Part shown: piece by piece, positions 1 to 6,529 of the stretch
How the letters are laid out: the number at the start of each line of letters is the position of its first letter
Numbering within the stretch: position 1 is the first letter of the stretch
NCBI GenBank assembly: GCA_003508755.1
Contig: DNTK01000315.1
Location: 1 to 6,529 of the forward strand
Direction: 5' to 3'
Length of the DNA stretch: 6,529 bases
Source of the DNA: Bacteroidales bacterium
GTDB lineage: Bacteria > Bacteroidota > Bacteroidia > Bacteroidales > UBA10428
Made by a program: the position numbers and the translations under genes
Notes under the pieces: generated by a model
What the model was told of the DNA's origin: nothing
Database searches by the model: none
The model's input: the letters and a program-made list of their open reading frames with translations, nothing else

Positions 1-1131
1 TCCTGTTAGTGTCAGGTTGCGTGAAATATAATCATCAATAATTGTGTCGTGTATCAGATCGCTTGAGATAAGTTTCATATGTGCTCGCACTGCTTCGTTT
101 AATGCAGTCTGAATTAGGGGGTCAGAAGTATTCTGGCGCAGCCTTGCTTCGGCCTCAATAAACTTCATTTCATGGTAATTAACCATATAAACCGGTGATG
201 CAGGGGATGTAAAATACCTTTCCTCTAAATTGGCTTTTTTGTATTTTATTTTATAATAGAGGGTGTCACGAGGATCCCCCAGTTCAAACATAAACAGGGT
301 AAAGTTCGGATTTGGAATAATATAGTTCAATCGCGCATAGGAATAAAACGGACTGTTTTCAAGCGAGGTAAAGCCAAATTGATAGATCAAATCACTCTCG
401 CTGGAGGTATATGCATTTTCAATAGCAGAAAGTGCCTCGGTAACCGGATCAAATGGTAGCTCGCCGGTTCTTTTCGATACATGCATATAGTACCTTGCTT
501 TTAAAGCATAAGCTGTTTGCTTCCATTTCTCAATATCTCCATTAAAAATAACATCATCTGTACCTGGTAATCTGCCTTCATTCACCGCATCAAAATCAAT
601 AAGCGCTGCATCAAGCAAACTCTGAATTGAATCATAAAGCGACTGTTGGTCATTATATTCGGGAGAAAGATTATCGGTTGATTGCAATGCTTCAGTATAG
701 GGCACATCACCCCAGAGCGAGGTCACATTTCCAAGGCAAAGAGCCAACATGGTTTTGCCAATACCAACGTAATGGCGTTGTCCACCCGCTTCGGCAATTT
801 CAATCATCTTTATCAGGTTTATCATTGGGCCATTATAATAATCCTGGAAATTCCATTCCGGGTATGTGGCCTCATTTACAAGATATGTTTGAATAGACAA
901 GGGGTAATTATCGATGCCTTCATAGTATTGCATGAAGATTCCGGACATAACCTGGGTAGTACCAATCATAAGGCTTGCTATACTTTCCTGGTTAAAGGGT
1001 AACAACACATGAGCAGGAACGCTGGTTACATCGTTTGGGTTCTTATTCGCTTCTTCAAGTTCACATGAACCAATTAAAAGTAAGAGGCTAATAGGAACAA
1101 TGCTGTATATATATTTTAAAATGTATTTCAT
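1..1131 (-). CDS. SusD-like (SusD-like_2/RagB type) nutrient-binding outer-membrane lipoprotein, 3' end cut off by window
   Basis: Surface lipoprotein expected to sit as a lid on the adjacent SusC-like channel and capture its ligand. The frame is open without a stop from the ATG at 1131-1129 to the window edge, 377 codons. The N-terminus MKYILKYIYSIVPISLLLLI is a lipoprotein signal, and the lipobox IGSC puts the acylated Cys at residue 23, followed by acidic ELEE, as usual for surface-exported Bacteroidota lipoproteins. Family signatures seen: NKNPNDVTSVPAHVLLP just after the Cys, SLWGDVPYTEAL at residues 138-149, KWKQTAYALKARYYMHVSKR near 215, and YHEMKFIEAEARLR near 319-332. The NPN...VP...LLP start and WGDVPYTEA motif point to the SusD-like_2 subgroup rather than classic starch SusD. 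Such proteins usually have about 480-550 residues, so roughly a quarter is probably missing. Only 11 bases separate it from the susC stop, so it is cotranscribed. No strong ribosome binding site is visible (an A-rich stretch precedes the ATG). The ligand cannot be told from the sequence. Confidence 0.95.
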   Translation of the reverse strand, partial: MKYILKYIYSIVPISLLLLIGSCELEEANKNPNDVTSVPAHVLLPFNQESIASLMIGTTQVMSGIFMQYYEGIDNYPLSIQTYLVNEATYPEWNFQDYYNGPMINLIKMIEIAEAGGQRHYVGIGKTMLALCLGNVTSLWGDVPYTEALQSTDNLSPEYNDQQSLYDSIQSLLDAALIDFDAVNEGRLPGTDDVIFNGDIEKWKQTAYALKARYYMHVSKRTGELPFDPVTEALSAIENAYTSSESDLIYQFGFTSLENSPFYSYARLNYIIPNPNFTLFMFELGDPRDTLYYKIKYKKANLEERYFTSPASPVYMVNYHEMKFIEAEARLRQNTSDPLIQTALNEAVRAHMKLISSDLIHDTIIDDYISRNLTLTG

Positions 1132-1142
1132 CTTTTTCGAAT

Positions 1143-4100
1143 TTAGAAGTTTATTTGCATGTTAAACTCATAACTTTTGGTGTTGGGCATGTTGAAATAA
1201 TCGCGACCAAGGCTGTTGGATGCTCCTGACAGATTAGTTTCAGGATCGATACCCGAGTAGTTTGTTTTTAACCACAAATTGCGGCCACTAAGACCAAAGT
1301 TAGCTCCCGAAATTGGTATATTCTCAAATAGTTTGGATGGTAACTGGTACGAAATAGAAACTTCTCTCAAACGAATATATGAACCATCCTCGAGGTAAGC
1401 TTCAGATAATCCGGCCAGGTTTGCCTGACGACTGTAATAATCCTGTAATCGTTTTACTGGAACAGTATTTGGCTCTTGGGTATTCAGATTTACACCTGGA
1501 AAAATGTAATCGTCATATCTGTTTTCGGTGTTCTTATGAATCCCCAAAAAGGTCATAGCACCACGGGTGCCGTTGTATATGTCACCGCCAGCCCTGATAT
1601 CAAGCAGTGCGCTTAATGAAATACCCTTGTAGGTAAACGTGTTTCGAATACCCATCAGAAAATCAGGATTTGGATCACCAACTACTCCTGCTTCTGGATG
1701 GATTTCTGGATATCCATCATCCCCAACCAGAATGTCGCCATTCTCATTCCGCAGATACCTGCCACCATATATTACACCAAAGGGTTCGCCTTCTATTCCT
1801 ACAGAGCGGGTTGTACTAAGCCCTGTAGTAGAAAACTCAACAAGTGGCACACCTTCAGGTAGTTCCTCTACTATATTCTTATTTTTGGAAAAGTTAGTGA
1901 CAATGTCCCAATTGAAATCAGAGGTCCTTATCGGACTGAGCAAAAGCTGAATTTCAATACCTTCATTACTAACAATACCCGAATTTAGTGTTAAATAGCT
2001 ATATCCGGTTGAGTATGGAACTGGAATTTCCAGAATCTGACCATCGCTGATGGAGTTATAATAAGCGAAATCTATTGCAATACGATTTTTGAAAAAGCGC
2101 AAATCGATACCAAATTCTGTCGATTGTGTTTTCTCCGGTTCTATATTTTTATTTCCGATGGTTCGAGAAGTTGCAAAAGCAACCTGTCCACGGATATTAT
2201 CATCAATTCGCACGTAATAGTCTTCCAGCGCATACAATGGAGCATCATTACCAACTTCGGCCCAAGAGGCTCGAACTTTACCATAATCGAAGAAGGGTAA
2301 GCCTTGGGTAATGTTAAAGGCATCGGTAAATATAAATCCTACATTAAACGAAGGATAAAAGAAAGAGTTTTTATCTGGTGGTAAAGTTGATGACCAGTCG
2401 TTTCGGCCTGTAGTATTAAAGAAAAGGTAGTTTCTAAAGGCGATTTTAAAATCATAAAAAACACCCACAATCTTATAATTTCTCTCCGAGTCGTCTCCTG
2501 TTCTATCCTGAGTGTTTGAAATGTCATAATAATCAGGAAGAATGAATAAATTCCCGCTTTGTGCGTTGTAATAAGTTTTTCTTACATAGTAGTTATGACC
2601 ACCCAGGATGGTAAGATTAAGATCAGGCGTGAGGCTCTTATTAAAGGTTAATATAAGATCGGAGTTAACAGATTTAAACTCATATGTGCTAATATCGACA
2701 TAACCATCAGGTGTGTCACTTGAATTATTATCTAAATATGTTTTGCGCTTGTCGTTATAATAATCAATCCCTATGCGGTACATTCCTGTTAGCCAGGGCG
2801 CAAAAGAATAATCGAACTGTGAGTTTCCAATTAGCCGGTTAACTTCCGAGAAAGCTTTATTTTTATTAACCGACCAGTAGGGGTTATCGTAGTTGGGTGT
2901 AAAATTTCGTTGCGTTCCGTCGGGAAGCATATAAGCACTTTTGTCATTCACAGGATCGCTCGAGCCATTAGTAATATCAAATGTTGGTGTTACTCTCATT
3001 AAACCAACCATAACAGCCGAGAGGTTACTACCTTTTTGCATAAATGTACCTTTCGAATTTGTGTAGGCAGCAGAACCACTCACTTTTAATCGCTCGGTAA
3101 GTTGCCGATCACCGGTCAGTTTCATTGTAGTTCTCTTAAATTCACTATTCGGCACAATACCCATTTGATCCAGGTGACCGATGGAGGTGTAATAATTTCC
3201 TTTTTCACCACCACCGCTCATGCTTAAGTGAACATCACTCTTAAAGGCGGTTTGAAAGAAATCTTCTGTATTGTCATAAGGAATAACGCGCTGGTCGGTT
3301 GCGGTTGGATCACTCATTCCAACTATTCTTCCGTTTTTATCAAGCAGGTAATCTGTAGAACCATCGTACCGAAGTGTATCAATCAGTGGCCCCCAGCTGG
3401 AAGTAGATGTATTTGAATATACTTCGCCACCCTCAACAGCATCAAAAAAGCCTTGTGCATATTTGTTTTGTTGCTGGGGTAGTTTATTTACCTGTTCAAT
3501 ACCAAATGTGGTTCTTAGTGTGATTTGTCTCCTATCTGCACCTCGACCCTGGCCAGATTTTGTAGTTATAATAATGGCACCATTTGCAGCACGAATACCA
3601 AATAAAGCTGTAGCCGATGCTCCTTTTAAAACCGATATCGATTCAATATCATTCGAGTTAACATCAATGGATCTGTTCGAGTGGTCAACATAATAAGACC
3701 CATCATAACTGTTATCCATCGGCACCCCGTCAATAACGAACAAGGGGGAATTATTTGTTGAAAGTGATGTACGGCCCCGAATTACAATATTGGAGGATGC
3801 CCCGGGTGTTCCTGACGAGCTGATAACTTCAACTCCTGCCACTTTAGAGCTAAGCGAGTTAACCATATTAGCCTGGTTGGTAGTTGTTATATCATCACCC
3901 TTAACTTCCTGCACTGAATAGCCCAGAGACTTTTTCTCGGCCTTAATACCGATTGCGGTGACCACCACCTCCTCCAGGTTGGTCAGGTCGGGCGTAAGAG
4001 CTACATTCACAGATGATTGTGAGCCCACCATTATTTCTTCTGTTAAGTAGCCCACAAAGCTAAAAACGAGCACATCGTTTTCAGAATTAACTTCAATGGT

Positions 4101-4274
4101 ATAGTATCCATCGATATCGGCAATGGCACCTTGTGTGGTTCCCTTTACAACAATAGAAGCCCCAATAAGAGGTTCATCATTATTCATATCTGTAATTCGC
4201 CCAGAGATCGTAATCTGGGTCAGGGCGGACATGGATATGAAAAAAAACATTAATAGTAGAAAGTTCCTTTGCAT
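1143..4274 (-). CDS. SusC/RagA-type TonB-dependent outer-membrane transporter
   Basis: Outer-membrane channel that imports the ligand held by its SusD-like partner, powered by TonB-ExbBD. Complete at 1043 residues, normal for the family. Order: hydrophobic signal peptide (about 1-20, cleavage near SALTQ); carboxypeptidase-regulatory-like beta-sandwich (about 21-95, with GRITDMNNDEPLIGASIVVK and the DGYYTIEV strand); TonB-box-like EEVVVTAIG at 101-109; plug domain about 115-240, carrying the SusC signatures IVIRGRTSLS, SPLFVIDGVP (176-185), DIESISVLKGASATALFG and IRAANGAIIITTKSG; then a beta barrel ending in the aromatic-rich SYEFNMQINF, with the terminal Phe typical of BAM substrates. The regulatory-like domain follows the signal peptide directly, with no STN domain, so FecR/ECF-sigma signalling through this receptor is unlikely. 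The ATG at 4274-4272 is preferred because the signal peptide starts there; no clear Shine-Dalgarno precedes it. It is first in the operon with the SusD-like gene. Family assignment is firm, substrate unknown. Confidence 0.97.
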   Translation of the reverse strand: MQRNFLLLMFFFISMSALTQITISGRITDMNNDEPLIGASIVVKGTTQGAIADIDGYYTIEVNSENDVLVFSFVGYLTEEIMVGSQSSVNVALTPDLTNLEEVVVTAIGIKAEKKSLGYSVQEVKGDDITTTNQANMVNSLSSKVAGVEVISSSGTPGASSNIVIRGRTSLSTNNSPLFVIDGVPMDNSYDGSYYVDHSNRSIDVNSNDIESISVLKGASATALFGIRAANGAIIITTKSGQGRGADRRQITLRTTFGIEQVNKLPQQQNKYAQGFFDAVEGGEVYSNTSTSSWGPLIDTLRYDGSTDYLLDKNGRIVGMSDPTATDQRVIPYDNTEDFFQTAFKSDVHLSMSGGGEKGNYYTSIGHLDQMGIVPNSEFKRTTMKLTGDRQLTERLKVSGSAAYTNSKGTFMQKGSNLSAVMVGLMRVTPTFDITNGSSDPVNDKSAYMLPDGTQRNFTPNYDNPYWSVNKNKAFSEVNRLIGNSQFDYSFAPWLTGMYRIGIDYYNDKRKTYLDNNSSDTPDGYVDISTYEFKSVNSDLILTFNKSLTPDLNLTILGGHNYYVRKTYYNAQSGNLFILPDYYDISNTQDRTGDDSERNYKIVGVFYDFKIAFRNYLFFNTTGRNDWSSTLPPDKNSFFYPSFNVGFIFTDAFNITQGLPFFDYGKVRASWAEVGNDAPLYALEDYYVRIDDNIRGQVAFATSRTIGNKNIEPEKTQSTEFGIDLRFFKNRIAIDFAYYNSISDGQILEIPVPYSTGYSYLTLNSGIVSNEGIEIQLLLSPIRTSDFNWDIVTNFSKNKNIVEELPEGVPLVEFSTTGLSTTRSVGIEGEPFGVIYGGRYLRNENGDILVGDDGYPEIHPEAGVVGDPNPDFLMGIRNTFTYKGISLSALLDIRAGGDIYNGTRGAMTFLGIHKNTENRYDDYIFPGVNLNTQEPNTVPVKRLQDYYSRQANLAGLSEAYLEDGSYIRLREVSISYQLPSKLFENIPISGANFGLSGRNLWLKTNYSGIDPETNLSGASNSLGRDYFNMPNTKSYEFNMQINF

Positions 4275-4514
4275 GTTTTTGATCTTTGGTTAATAATGGT
4301 CAATAGATATACTCAGTAACCGCACTTTTCCCTTAATTAGAATTGTTTTTTAATCTGTATTATGTTTTACATTGCCCATTAAGAAAGGATTTGCGGTAGT
4401 TTTATAACAACATTATTTTTTTTGAAAAATATTTTTATCACCTTTTTAAGGGTTTTAATGGGGTTTCGAGTATAGTTTTTATATAAATGTATTTACTCAT
4501 TAAAACCAACGCTT
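4275..4514. promoter_or_regulatory. Divergent intergenic region between the susC-like operon and the secreted multidomain protein gene
   Basis: This 240-base AT-rich stretch separates two start codons facing away from each other, so it must hold the 5' leaders and probably the promoters of both units. I see no open frame, tRNA or terminator in it. Exact matches to the Bacteroidota promoter pattern (TTTG about 20 bases before TAnnTTTG) were not found on either strand. Near matches are TATTTTTC and TAATGTTG on the minus strand (around 4427-4434 and 4408-4415) and TAGTTTTT at 4473-4480 on the plus strand, none with a convincing -33 element. Visible structure: the inverted repeat listed separately and a short AAAAATATTTTT palindrome at 4425-4436. 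The regulatory role is inferred from gene orientation only. Confidence 0.6.
4451..4507. repeat. 10-bp perfect inverted repeat in the leader of the secreted-protein gene
   Basis: GGTTTTAATG at 4451-4460 is exactly matched by its reverse complement CATTAAAACC at 4498-4507, with 37 bases between. In RNA the stem would extend inward by a G-U and a G-C pair (4461-4462 with 4496-4497). The right arm ends 7 bases before the ATG at 4515, so a hairpin in a transcript starting left of 4451 would cover the ribosome entry region. If transcription starts inside the loop, the arms could only act at DNA level. The repeat is directly visible; its function is unproven, and in AT-rich DNA it could be chance. 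Confidence 0.45.
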
Positions 4515-6529
4515 ATGAATTCAAAAACATTTACTTTAACTTCATTATTAATAGCTTTTCTGGGTATGAATATGATGGCTCAGTTACCCCAAAACTGGAC
4601 CGAATCATTATACAACGAGGAGCTAACATCAATTATTGAATTGGAAACAACAATCGTAAGTGATGGCGATAATTCTCTGAAGTACACCTTTACGGATGAT
4701 GGAGTTCCCTATTTTGTATGCGATACCTTTGCGGTAACAGCAGGCGCTACATTCAACTTTGATTTTGACTTTTACGTTCCGGACGATAAAAGCGAGATTA
4801 CTACGCGAATTTTTTTCTATGAAGAAGACGGCACTTATATCTCCAGGTTCACCTCATCCGGAGTGACTGATAATCCGAGTTGGCAAACTATAACACAATC
4901 GGATGTTGTACCAACCGGTGCAACAAAAGCCTATGTGGTTATCAGAATGCTTACCGGGTCTGGATGGGATGGTTCAGCTACCTTTTATGCCGATAATGCG
5001 AGCTATACTGAAGGTGCAAGTACAACCAACATGATTGTTAATGGTAGTTTTGAGGCTTGGGATGCTCCAGTAATAGAAGATGGCTCAACAGTAGATAACT
5101 GGGTTGAATCTTTGTATACTCCAGAATTAACATCTACAATAGTACATGAGCAATCAATTGTTTCGCAAGGATTTACATCTCTGAAATACACCTTTACGGA
5201 TGACGGAATCCCTTATTTTATTTGCGATACTTTTGCCGTAACAGCTGACTCAACATTCCATTTTGATTTCGACTTCTATGTACCGGATGATAAGAGTGAG
5301 ATGACCACAAGAATTTTCTTCTATGAAGAAGATGGTACCTACATTACCCGCTTCACTTCATCTGGTGTGACTGATGATCCAAGTTGGCAGACTATCACAC
5401 AATCGGATGTTGTTCCTACTGGAGCAACGAAAGCATATGTAGTTATCAGAATGCTTACTGGTGCTGGTTGGGATGGCTCAGCTACATTTTATGCAGATAA
5501 TGCTCGATATACTGAAGGAGTAAGTACAACCAACAGAATAGTTAATGGTGGTTTTGAAAATTGGACAGCTCCAACAGGGATGCCAATTTTTGAGGACTAC
5601 AGTTTTGAAAGTTTAGATCCTGTGGTTCAAGGAGTCATTGATGCCGATAATTACACCGTGGATGCAACTGTTCCTTTTGGTACTGATGTTACTGGTTTAG
5701 TGGCAACATTTACAGTGTCTGAGGGCGGAAAAGTTTATGTTGGTTCAACCATGCAGGAAAGCGGAACCACAGCAAACGACTTTACCAGTGCTGTAACCTA
5801 TACGCTATACGATGCTGATAGTACTGTAAGTCAGGACTGGACAGTTACCGTTAGCGAAGAGACAGCCAGCGATGAAAAACAGATTCTTTCGTTTGTGTTT
5901 GCGGCATTGGATCCAGAGGTATACGGCGAAATTGATGAAGCAGCACATACTATCAGCGCCGCAGTTCCTACCGGTACCGCATTAACAGCATTGGTGCCTA
6001 CTATTAACATCTCTCAGTTTGCTTCAGTTTCTCCTGAAAGTGCAGTAGCCCAGGATTTTACTAATCCTGTTACATATACTGTTACAGCACAGGATGGCAG
6101 TACTCAGGATTATGTGGTTACTGTTACCGAAACTGATGAAGTTGTTCTGTTCCAGGAATTTTTTGAAGGTGTACCTCGATTAATACCTGAGGGCTTTACA
6201 CTGATTGAAAATGATAACTACACACCAAACCCAGGGGATGAAAGATGGGCTGACAGTGCATGGGTTATTGCCAACAGTAGTCGTCCTGAATGGGCAGGCA
6301 ACAATATGGCTATAGCTTTATCGTATTATACCGATATGCCAGCCGAAGGTAGAACAGATGATTGGCTCATACTGCCATCTGTAAGTATTGGCGCCAACTC
6401 GGTTTTATCATGGAAAGCTATGTCATTAACTTCTTCTGGTAATTATCCGGATGATTATCGTGTTATCATTGCTCCTTCATCAGAATCTTCCGAACCAACA
6501 GTTTCCTACTTCGAAAACTTTGGTGAGAT
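4515..6529 (+). CDS. Secreted multidomain protein: two CBM-like domains, two DUF5018-like domains, choice-of-anchor J domain; 3' end cut off by window
   Basis: Exported protein likely to bind glycan or act as an adhesin; no catalytic domain is seen in the visible part. The frame is open for 671 codons from the ATG at 4515 to the window edge. Residues 1-22 are a signal peptide ending MNMMA before Gln23, which supports this start. Residues 27-165 and 195-333 are two near-identical beta-rich domains (KYTFTDDG, FDFDFYVPDDKSE, TRIFFYEEDGTY, ATFYADNA) resembling CBM4/9-type jelly rolls, with NGSFEAW/NGGFENW header motifs at 176-182 and 344-350. Residues about 358-447 and 456-538 look like DUF5018-type domains (SFESLDPVVQGVID; ILSFVFAALDPEVYGEID; both ending in VTV). 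From about 545 (LFQEFFEGVPRLIPEGFTLI, then DDWLILPSVSIG) it matches the start of a choice-of-anchor J/cleaved-adhesin domain. This layout often ends in a type IX secretion sorting domain, which would lie off-window. It is divergent from the susC-like operon. Domain names come from motif recognition, and the CBM assignment is the least certain. Confidence 0.85.
   Translation, partial: MNSKTFTLTSLLIAFLGMNMMAQLPQNWTESLYNEELTSIIELETTIVSDGDNSLKYTFTDDGVPYFVCDTFAVTAGATFNFDFDFYVPDDKSEITTRIFFYEEDGTYISRFTSSGVTDNPSWQTITQSDVVPTGATKAYVVIRMLTGSGWDGSATFYADNASYTEGASTTNMIVNGSFEAWDAPVIEDGSTVDNWVESLYTPELTSTIVHEQSIVSQGFTSLKYTFTDDGIPYFICDTFAVTADSTFHFDFDFYVPDDKSEMTTRIFFYEEDGTYITRFTSSGVTDDPSWQTITQSDVVPTGATKAYVVIRMLTGAGWDGSATFYADNARYTEGVSTTNRIVNGGFENWTAPTGMPIFEDYSFESLDPVVQGVIDADNYTVDATVPFGTDVTGLVATFTVSEGGKVYVGSTMQESGTTANDFTSAVTYTLYDADSTVSQDWTVTVSEETASDEKQILSFVFAALDPEVYGEIDEAAHTISAAVPTGTALTALVPTINISQFASVSPESAVAQDFTNPVTYTVTAQDGSTQDYVVTVTETDEVVLFQEFFEGVPRLIPEGFTLIENDNYTPNPGDERWADSAWVIANSSRPEWAGNNMAIALSYYTDMPAEGRTDDWLILPSVSIGANSVLSWKAMSLTSSGNYPDDYRVIIAPSSESSEPTVSYFENFGE
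4593..5573 (+). repeat. In-gene tandem duplication, 504-base period (unit 1 at 4593-5069, unit 2 at 5097-5573)
   Basis: Residues 27-185 and 195-353 of the secreted protein align end to end at a constant offset of 168 residues with no gap. By hand count, 133 of 159 residues are identical. Eleven of the 26 differences fall in the first 27 residues; the remaining 132 positions hold only 15. The DNA copies carry many third-base differences within unchanged codons, for example in the TRIFFYEEDG and TSSGVTD stretches. The duplication is therefore not recent, and the protein sequence has been kept by selection. Each unit is one beta-rich binding-type domain plus the header motif of the next. Confidence 0.92.

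Noticed and set aside
627..1002. Two overlapping plus-strand open frames opposite the SusD-like gene
   Set aside because: They lie entirely antisense to a strongly supported conserved coding frame and show no recognisable domain, signal peptide or codon pattern of their own.
1639..3693. Short open frames on both strands inside the SusC-like gene (for example 1639-1950, 2141-2323, 2339-2527, 3463-3693)
   Set aside because: All overlap the 1043-codon SusC frame, have low-complexity or chance-like translations and no independent signals; they are shadows.
4408..4415. TAATGTTG (minus strand) as a possible -7 element for the susC-like operon
   Set aside because: One mismatch to TAnnTTTG and no -33 TTTG at proper spacing, so it is not strong enough to list as a promoter.
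4425..4436. AAAAATATTTTT perfect 12-base palindrome
   Set aside because: It is made only of A and T within an A/T run, easily due to base composition; there is no following feature to make it a terminator or operator.
4473..4480. TAGTTTTT as a possible Bacteroidota -7 promoter element for the plus-strand gene
   Set aside because: The final G of TAnnTTTG is missing and no TTTG lies at the right distance upstream; in AT-rich DNA such near matches are common.
5003..5191. Minus-strand open frame inside the secreted-protein gene
   Set aside because: It is antisense to the conserved duplicated domain, with no recognisable motif or upstream signal.

Overview
The window looks like a piece of a Bacteroidota chromosome. 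The evidence is a SusC/SusD-type outer-membrane uptake pair, signal peptides cleaved before Gln or at a lipobox, no clear Shine-Dalgarno sequences, AT-rich intergenic DNA, and a large secreted protein built from modules common in environmental Bacteroidota. The sequence alone does not fix the genus.

Layout: (1) Positions 1-1131, minus strand: the first 377 codons of a SusD-like (SusD-like_2 type) lipoprotein whose 3' end lies beyond the left edge. (2) Positions 1143-4274, minus strand: a complete 1043-residue SusC/RagA-type TonB-dependent transporter. It lies 11 bases upstream of the susD-like gene and is almost certainly in the same operon (order susC then susD). (3) Positions 4275-4514: a 240-base AT-rich intergenic region between divergent genes. 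It must hold the starts of both transcription units, and it contains a 10-bp perfect inverted repeat just upstream of the right-hand gene. (4) Positions 4515-6529, plus strand: the first 671 codons of a secreted multidomain protein that runs off the right edge. Its order is signal peptide, two tandem near-copies of a jelly-roll/CBM-like domain (504-base period), two DUF5018-like beta domains, and the start of a choice-of-anchor J (cleaved-adhesin type) domain.

How they may work together: SusD-like captures a ligand at the cell surface and SusC-like imports it using TonB energy. The right-hand protein is exported and could bind glycan or act as an adhesin outside the cell. Divergent placement makes shared control possible but does not prove it. 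No enzyme, sigma/anti-sigma pair, hybrid two-component regulator or other clue to the substrate lies in the window, so the ligand is unknown. I see no strong sign of a wholly new system. The most unusual item is the duplicated domain of the right-hand protein, with a missing first header and an orphan last header.
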